This document shows positions 57,831-64,000 of a stretch of DNA of 64,000 bases, piece after piece. The position numbers and the translations under genes were made by a program. The stretch is from Harmothoe impar (taxonomy: Eukaryota; Annelida; Polychaeta; Phyllodocida; Polynoidae), in NCBI GenBank assembly GCA_947462335.1, contig OX381705.1, positions 32,635,070-32,699,069 on the forward strand. Reading direction: 5' to 3'. Positions within the stretch are counted from its first letter, which is position 1; every line of letters begins with the position of its first letter. Below the pieces are notes generated by a model. It was given only the letters and a program-made list of their open reading frames with translations, was not told where the DNA came from and searched no databases.

Positions 57831-60800
57831 TAGTGCAGTTCAACCGCATTAGGATCGCATTAATCAAACGATATTGGGTTATGATACAATCTGCATAAGG
57901 CAAAAGATTGACTAACAGACTCAACCACTCACAGAACATCCAATTTACTCTATAATAGCTCCAACATGGCCTACATTAGTAATTTGTTTCAAAATAAGAT
58001 ACAAATTAGATACAAATTGTCTAGAGTCATCCCTGTTTTGCTAAGTATGGTCGGATAGCCTGAAACACATTTTCCTCTCTAAATCCTTAGGAATCTTTCC
58101 TGAAAATCGCATATGTTAAATTTTATGATTGAGTAATAAACAAGCTATTATCAGGAGTTCATATCTCTTCGATACTTGATGTATTGATTCCGTAATCATC
58201 AGCAAGGATAAGTGTGTCAATACAATAGTTCCTGTCCTAATCTCCATTTGGAGTTTGGAAACTGCTCGTGTATAAAGGGACAGCTCTGAGGTCACAGGAC
58301 CCCCAGTCACACTGCACACCTGAGCAGTGGGGACTGGTAGTACCACTGACAGTTCTGGTTCTAAACCTTTGCCGTAGTCTTTGCTCTCTAACTTCACACA
58401 CATTGGTTGTACCCACACTTCTCTTTTAAATTACCCTTCACAAACTGCAAGAATTTTGTAAATATTCCATCTAGAACTTGCTTTTTATTCAGCTGAGGAA
58501 AATAAATTCAGAGACCGTGCCCAAAGTGCTACCAAGCGTTCATCCTTATGGCCTCAAATGTGAGGAAGAAAATAAACAGATGAAAATACCCCTTTTCAAG
58601 CAGATAAAAACTATGTTAGCAATATCGAAATAAATCGATAAATAATAGGAAAATTGAGACCAAAATAGTGATAACCGAAATCAAAATAAATTGAATGTCA
58701 ATGACATCCCTAGTTGACTCAGGACTATTTTTCTGTTTGTAGTTATATCAGTCAGATATTGCTGGCGAAATTGACTCTCACCCTATTCCCCTGTGTAGCT
58801 AGAATCTAGATAACATATTATCCTAGCTAAATAGTCAAGTACGTCCACAATGAGGATAGTCGTATCAGGAGAGGCAATTTCCACCAGTATTTGCACCTGT
58901 CAAGGAGGACATTCATCGTAATCAGCACTGGGTCCTAACCGTCGGGATGAGTCCCTAAAACAACTAATTAACTGCATCTCAGAAACTAACGTCTCTTTTA
59001 TGGCGCTGTGTAGGAAAGAAGAACCCGATTTCCATATGCATTTATGGCCCTATTCGACTGTCATAACCCAAAGGGAATAAAAATCAGCTATGAAAGGGGA
59101 AAAAGCTTGCATCTTTATCATTGCCCTCTGGCAGGTGCTGATCGTATTTGATCAAATATGCTTATGTCCCTGCTGGCATCTCCTTTGCGCCGATTCAATG
59201 CAGAGTACACAGGCAGGATTTTTGTAAGAGTATGTAACACATTAAAATAGATACTTTGAGTCTATCTAACTACACGCAAAAACAATCCCTTTTATTCATA
59301 GAATATTGTGATAATCATCAGTAGGTTCGTACATTTACTACCTTACTCCGTGTATTGTGCATGGGTGATATTAGGCGGACACATCAAAATTGTTATCTTG
59401 TTTTGACTTGCTCGCACTGCTCGAAATGGCCATGTTGATATCAACCCGCAGCATCGGCTTCCTGAAGGTATCAGTGCTCGGCATTCATCTGCCTGACTAC
59501 AAATATCCCAGGTCCCTGTTGTCTGAACACCCTGTAAAACAGCCATGCACCACTGCTGCCCACGCCTCGGCAGAGAATCGTTTATGAGTATGAGCGTTTA
59601 TAAATATGAGAGGTAATTTCCTGCTTGGGCCCAACTAGAGGCGCTGGAGGTATAAGCTTCCCGGCACACCTCGACAATTTTCATAACAAATGAGGTTGGG
59701 TGGTGTTGGACGCAGGGCCCCTGTGGCCGGCCAATTAGTGGAGCGGCAGGCCCGGCTGCTGTAGCCGGCTGTAAACAGCACTCTCAATGATACGGCCAGA
59801 TTTGGGGCTGGGCGGCTTAAGCACACGTCTTGGTTGTCGTCATCCATCGATCGGCGCCGTCTGGGGGTCGGCCACCGGGCGGCTGTGCTGAGGAGGAGAC
59901 AGGGGCTTTCCTGTTCCGCCCTCACCATATGTCTTAAGTAAACCGGCGATTGGGCTTCGCTTACCTCGGGGGATTTGAACAGGAGGCCGCTACTAGTCTC
60001 TGTGGCCACCCTTCCCCAAACTTGTTACCCAACCCGTCTAGCATTGCCTAGACCACGCACGTTCCTTTTGCGTCCTCAGCTGACACCATATTGGCCTGCA
60101 ACCCCTCCTTCACCCCGATCCCTAGCTGCCCATTGGTCGCGGCTGTCGCAAGGCACGTCGCGGTCGCAGGTGAAAGAGGAGGTGGCCGATAATTGCGTCG
60201 GTGGCTGACAGCTGCGGTGGGTCGGCTTGCGGCCGCGTGGTTCGGAATGGACGATAGACCGACATCGATCTGCCAACCACAGACCACACGGCCTTCTCCT
60301 GTCCGACAAGGAAGGGTTTGGTGGCCGTGATGATCAGGTGATTTTTTATTTTATGTTATTTTATTTTATTTTTTTAATTTTTTTTTTTGGGGGGGGGGGG
60401 ATATTTGAAGTAAGGACTTTTGAGTTGGTCAAATGATAAGAAACTTTACTGAAGGTAATTGATTAAACACTTTATCAATACGGGAGGGGTACCAAGACCC
60501 CCAAATCCTAGCGGCGGTATAGGATGGGGAATATCTAGACTTCCTTCTTGAATTTGAAGTGAGAGCAGAACTATCAACTGGAGTTCCCAAAAGTACAAGT
60601 ATGGCGTAAACCAACAATGGACAGGAATTCTGGCAACGTTACTGCCCCCTGCCTAGTTATGTATCAGGAGCTCGGGAGTGCTGACAATGAAACTATCCCA
60701 GTGGTGTTCGGGCCTGACTATACATTCTAAGGTAGCCATTGTGTACACTGGAGACATGTCCAGTTGCTGGCAATGTAAAGCCTCCCTGCTGTACTTCCAG

Positions 60801-61260
60801 ATGTACTCCCTCCCTCCTCTCAAATCCAATGGACTATCATAATTCAATTCATACTTTCAGGACCTTACACATGCTAGTTCTGCTATGTCCTCGGGGAAAT
60901 CATTTGTATGAAAATCCAGAATACCTTTCTCTGGACCTGAAGCCACATTTCAATGTGGCTTCAGATAAGGATTCCAACCTTTCCTGGAAGCGCCATGAAA
61001 CCGTAAATATATCGTGCATTCTGACGTCGCTTTGTGTAAATTTACTGACCTAGGCGCACCTAGAGTTTAATCTATCCACGATGCACCAGCTACAAATGAA
61101 GTGATTCGTGGAAGCACGTATTTACAGGTATGACTGATAACTGGGACATGCATGGGGAAAATGATATTTCCTCTGCACCATCTTCTCCTGCTTCTTTCTC
61201 GAATGCATGATTATAAGCTTTCTCCATGTGTCTTTCTTTATGAAACGAGAGACGGGTGTC
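57830..61260. other. Gene-free stretch with enhancer-like and GC-rich blocks
   Basis: 58900-59220 is non-repetitive and enhancer-like (AACAACTAATTAACTGCATC). 59690-60300 is GC-rich with overlapping frames on both strands and no recognised domain. A T-run followed by a G-run is at 60340-60402, resembling the T/G run at 29.8 kb. The 100-codon minus frame 58116-58418 is unassigned. Confidence 0.3.
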
Positions 61261-61269
61261 AAGTTCGGG

Positions 61270-61345
61270 GACAGGAAAGATTGACAGAAAGAGACAGACA
61301 GAGACAGACAGACAGAGACAGACAGCACGACAGACAGACATAGAA
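61270..61345. repeat. (GACA)n simple repeat
   Basis: Imperfect GACA and GAGACA units. The minus frames 61090-61400 (Ser/Cys/Leu-rich) and the plus frame 61152-61343 are by-products of it. Confidence 0.9.
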
Positions 61346-61349
61346 TGGG

Positions 61350-62400
61350 AGGGGGTGAGAAAGAGAGACAGAGAGAATTAGAGGACAGAAAGACAGGCAT
61401 GTGAGCTAATCATGGAGACGCATGCTTGGCTCGATGCCTAGTTGGTGGCTCTGTCGCCTGTCTCTCCTGTGAAGTGTAACCTTCTAGCGGCTGACCATAT
61501 ACTGGACCTCGGCCAGGGGGTACGGCCAGTCGTCGATGCCATCGATGCTCTCTGGGTCTGATGAATGGATCCGTCCAGGAGGGTATTGATTCCACGTGCA
61601 CCACAGGAGACTAGAAGGTGATTACTACATAATGATGGGTCTGGGAAGACAGCCGGGTGGCATGGTAGAACCAGAGGTGACAGAGGCCACAAAAAGGGCC
61701 AGACCCACAGGCCGGTGTTGAGAAAGTAGACCCCAGGGCATGTCAATTGGGGTTCTCAGGAGTGGGTCTCCTATCGGCCATTCACCCCAACCAAGCCATC
61801 CCACCTACAGCCATGCATAAACTGTGATAGCTGTCACCATGTGGTCTGGTAATCTTCATGGTATCCACAAACTGCTGTAGACTATATACATGATTCAAGA
61901 AGGCACTCTCCCTTATATAGGATAGGATACGTTGCTGGGTGTTGGCATGGTCGTTGGTAGGAGACGCCACCAGAGCTTAATCTAATTCAGATGGATGGGT
62001 CCCAGGGCATGAACGTGGGATAGAGGAGAGAGGGGGAAGGGCGTTTCCGCTGAAGACACCACTCATGACGCTATTAGTGCGTACTAAAGCGTCCCGCGCC
62101 CCCACCATAGTGCCGCCATTATACCGCCCCGAGCACCGACCGACACCTTGCACCCTGACTTCCCGTGCAGTTCTCTCCTCAGCATAGGAGAACATACCTG
62201 GTTGTTTGTTGGGCTAACTCTGTACAATTTAGTAGATAGTGGGCATCGAAGGTATGCCTGTACAATACCTATTACATGAACACTGAGCAATAATATTCAA
62301 TTCTGACTGAAATGATCAGGGTATTTTGCTTAGAAACAGCCAATAAATGATCGTGTGTACACGCCAAACCTCATTAGACTATATTTGTGTTATTATCTGT
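61350..62400. other. Gene-free stretch
   Basis: Nothing supportable was seen. The frames at 61410-61746 (minus) and 61977-62290 (minus) show no recognised domain. Confidence 0.3.
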
Positions 62401-62439
62401 CCACCGCCTAGACCAGCATAGGATTTATGACCTTGACAT

Positions 62440-64000
62440 ACACCGTGTGTCATGTGTCATGGACCACATTGACTGTACCACATTAGGGTGTTACAGGCAA
62501 GAACAACATCTTCTCTCACGCTCATCTTGTACATCGTGGCATGTGTCACAAAGAGACACCATGCATACTACTGAGTTACAGCGAGTTAATCCACGCCTGG
62601 CCTAGACGGCTCATCAGTGAATGGGCGGGTAATCACCAGTCTGATCAGGTTGGATCATCTGCCCTACCCATGGTCAAATGCCTCTTACACACCATTAACA
62701 AATGTGGTCCTCTATACAGGGCCTGGTGCCACCATGCCAAGGATCTTGTGATTATTCCATCTCAGCCTTTTGGTGAGAATATCCCGTCCTGACGCTCAAT
62801 TATTGATGAGGCAATTAATAGAGGATTCATTCCGCAACACTTACTGTGCCACCATGATGAGAAGACAGGGTAAGGAAGAGAGGTGGGGGGAGGGGGAGGT
62901 AGGGATGGCAGTTCAGAAAAAAAGGTAGATTGAGGCTGGGGTTGGGGCTGGGCGGGAGAAACCTCTGTGTAGGCGATAGAGTAGAAATGGCATGGTACAC
63001 GTGTAATAATAACACAAAACCGGACATCACCACTGAGGGCCGATTATGTGTGGGGAGCAGTCAATATTGACAGTTTCATTGGTTTACCATTATATTATGG
63101 CTGGAACAATCTGATTGGTGTGCATGTATTTACAGATGAACCATAGATAATAGATTGCATATACAGTAAACCTTGCATGCGTACATAAGCCTAACTCGCA
63201 TATATATAAGCAGCACCCCATACTTAGGAAAATTATAAGCCTATCAGAGCATCTGATTAGGTTGAGTTTAGTACTGTACATAGTATACATCTAAAAACTC
63301 ATGTATAAGATGCACCCATGTCCTGATCCTATGGGCCTCACTGGCTATTAGACTTGCGTACTAGCCGCAGCTTATATGCAAGGTTTTATGGTATGACGTT
63401 TACATCCACCCTATCTGTCATGGACCATATGATGTTTTACAGGTGAGAACAACATCTGCACTCACGCTCATCTAACTAGTACATGTGACATGTGTCACAT
63501 AGAGATGCAGTGTGTACTACCGTGTGACAGTGAGTTAATGAACGTCTGGCCTAGAGGACTCACAGGTGAATGGGCGAGGAATCACCAGTCTGATCAGGTT
63601 GGATCATCCTGCCCTGCTCATAGTCAAATGCCTCTCACACGACATCAACAAATTTGGTCCTCTACACAGGGCCTGGTGTCACCGTGCCGAGGATCTTGTG
63701 ATTATTTTGGTGAGAATATCCCGTCCCGACGCTCAACTATTGATGAGGCAATTAATAGAGGATTCATTCCGCAACACTTATTGTGCCGTCATGACGAGAA
63801 GACAGGGAGGGGGTAGGGTTGGAAGCCCAGAAAAAAGGTAGACTAGGGCTGGGGTAGGGGCTGGGAGGGAGAAACCTCTGTGAAGTGATTAGAGTGGAAA
63901 TGGCATGGAACATGTGTAATGATAACATAAAACCATTAGGACAGCAAGACATCACCACTGAGGGCCAATTACGTGTGGGGTATGCTCAATATTGACAGTT
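62440..64000. repeat. Diverged tandem duplication, about 0.93-0.95 kb period
   Basis: 62440-63080 aligns with 63410-64000. Shared words include AATCACCAGTCTGATCAGGT, GTCAAATGCCTC, GGCCTGGTG, AGGATCTTGTGATTATT, TGATGAGGCAATTAATAGAG and CACTGAGGGCC. The offset is about 946 bp at the left and 925 bp at the right, and the second copy runs off the window. Open frames in the two copies (62541-62792, 63490-63816, 63566-63841) do not stay in the same frame relative to each other, so protein coding is not supported. Confidence 0.85.

Noticed and set aside
61090..61400. Ser/Leu/Cys-rich frames around 61.1-61.4 kb
   Set aside because: Produced by the (GACA)n simple repeat.
62541..63841. A duplicated protein-coding exon (similar peptides in both tandem copies)
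   Set aside because: The similar stretches lie in different frames relative to one another and stops interrupt each copy, so nucleotide similarity rather than protein constraint explains them.

Overview
This window reads as intergenic or intronic DNA from a multicellular animal, most likely a marine invertebrate. A lancelet-like genome would fit, but no marker in the window proves it. There is no bacterial gene density and no ribosome-binding logic. Coding exons are short, flanked by GT/AG splice signals, and scattered among minisatellites, short inverted-repeat (MITE-like) elements, tRNA-derived SINE heads and larger DNA-transposon remains. Nearly all open frames above 60 codons look like chance frames, and some appear to open at non-ATG codons.

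The best-supported gene is a multi-exon gene at 28518-32415 (+). It encodes a DUF7869-type protein with an acidic N-terminus, a Cys-rich segment, and an RNase-H-like core with the conserved DNCSGQNKN block; an RG-rich tail follows. The gene lies inside a 5.3 kb unit (27878-33201) bounded by 34-bp terminal inverted repeats beginning GTGACTCAATCCAGCAT, with a possible AAAT target-site duplication. The arrangement is that of a complete DNA transposon carrying its own transposase, with younger repeats lodged in its introns.

Layout: 1.36-1.95 kb, 58-bp minisatellite. 5.49-7.45 kb, composite element with CACTCTAA termini holding three tRNA-like SINE heads and a 72-bp TTAA element. 8.07-8.65 kb, mini-element with 84/88-bp inverted repeats around the first exon of a SAP-domain transposon protein. 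15.10-15.99 kb, a 428-bp-arm palindrome that looks perfect, with a 72-bp third copy at 16.45 kb. 26.5-26.9 kb, a phase-compatible candidate exon pair. 27.9-33.2 kb, the DUF7869 transposon. 44.1 kb, 47.2-48.0 kb and 57.5 kb, further tandem repeats. 48.7-49.6 kb, TTAA-flanked element. 51.7 kb (-), candidate first exon of a single-pass membrane protein. 52.8-54.2 kb, GC-rich block with a TATA box and a CAG run. 62.4-64.0 kb, diverged tandem duplication. Between these lie long gene-free stretches, several of which look like enhancer-type conserved DNA.

One signal cuts across all of this. The 9-mer GAGCAGCTC or its complement GAGCTGCTC occurs 21 times by hand count (about 0.5 expected by chance on both strands), often in pairs or triplets with 12-bp spacing. 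It is not part of any repeat family I can see.
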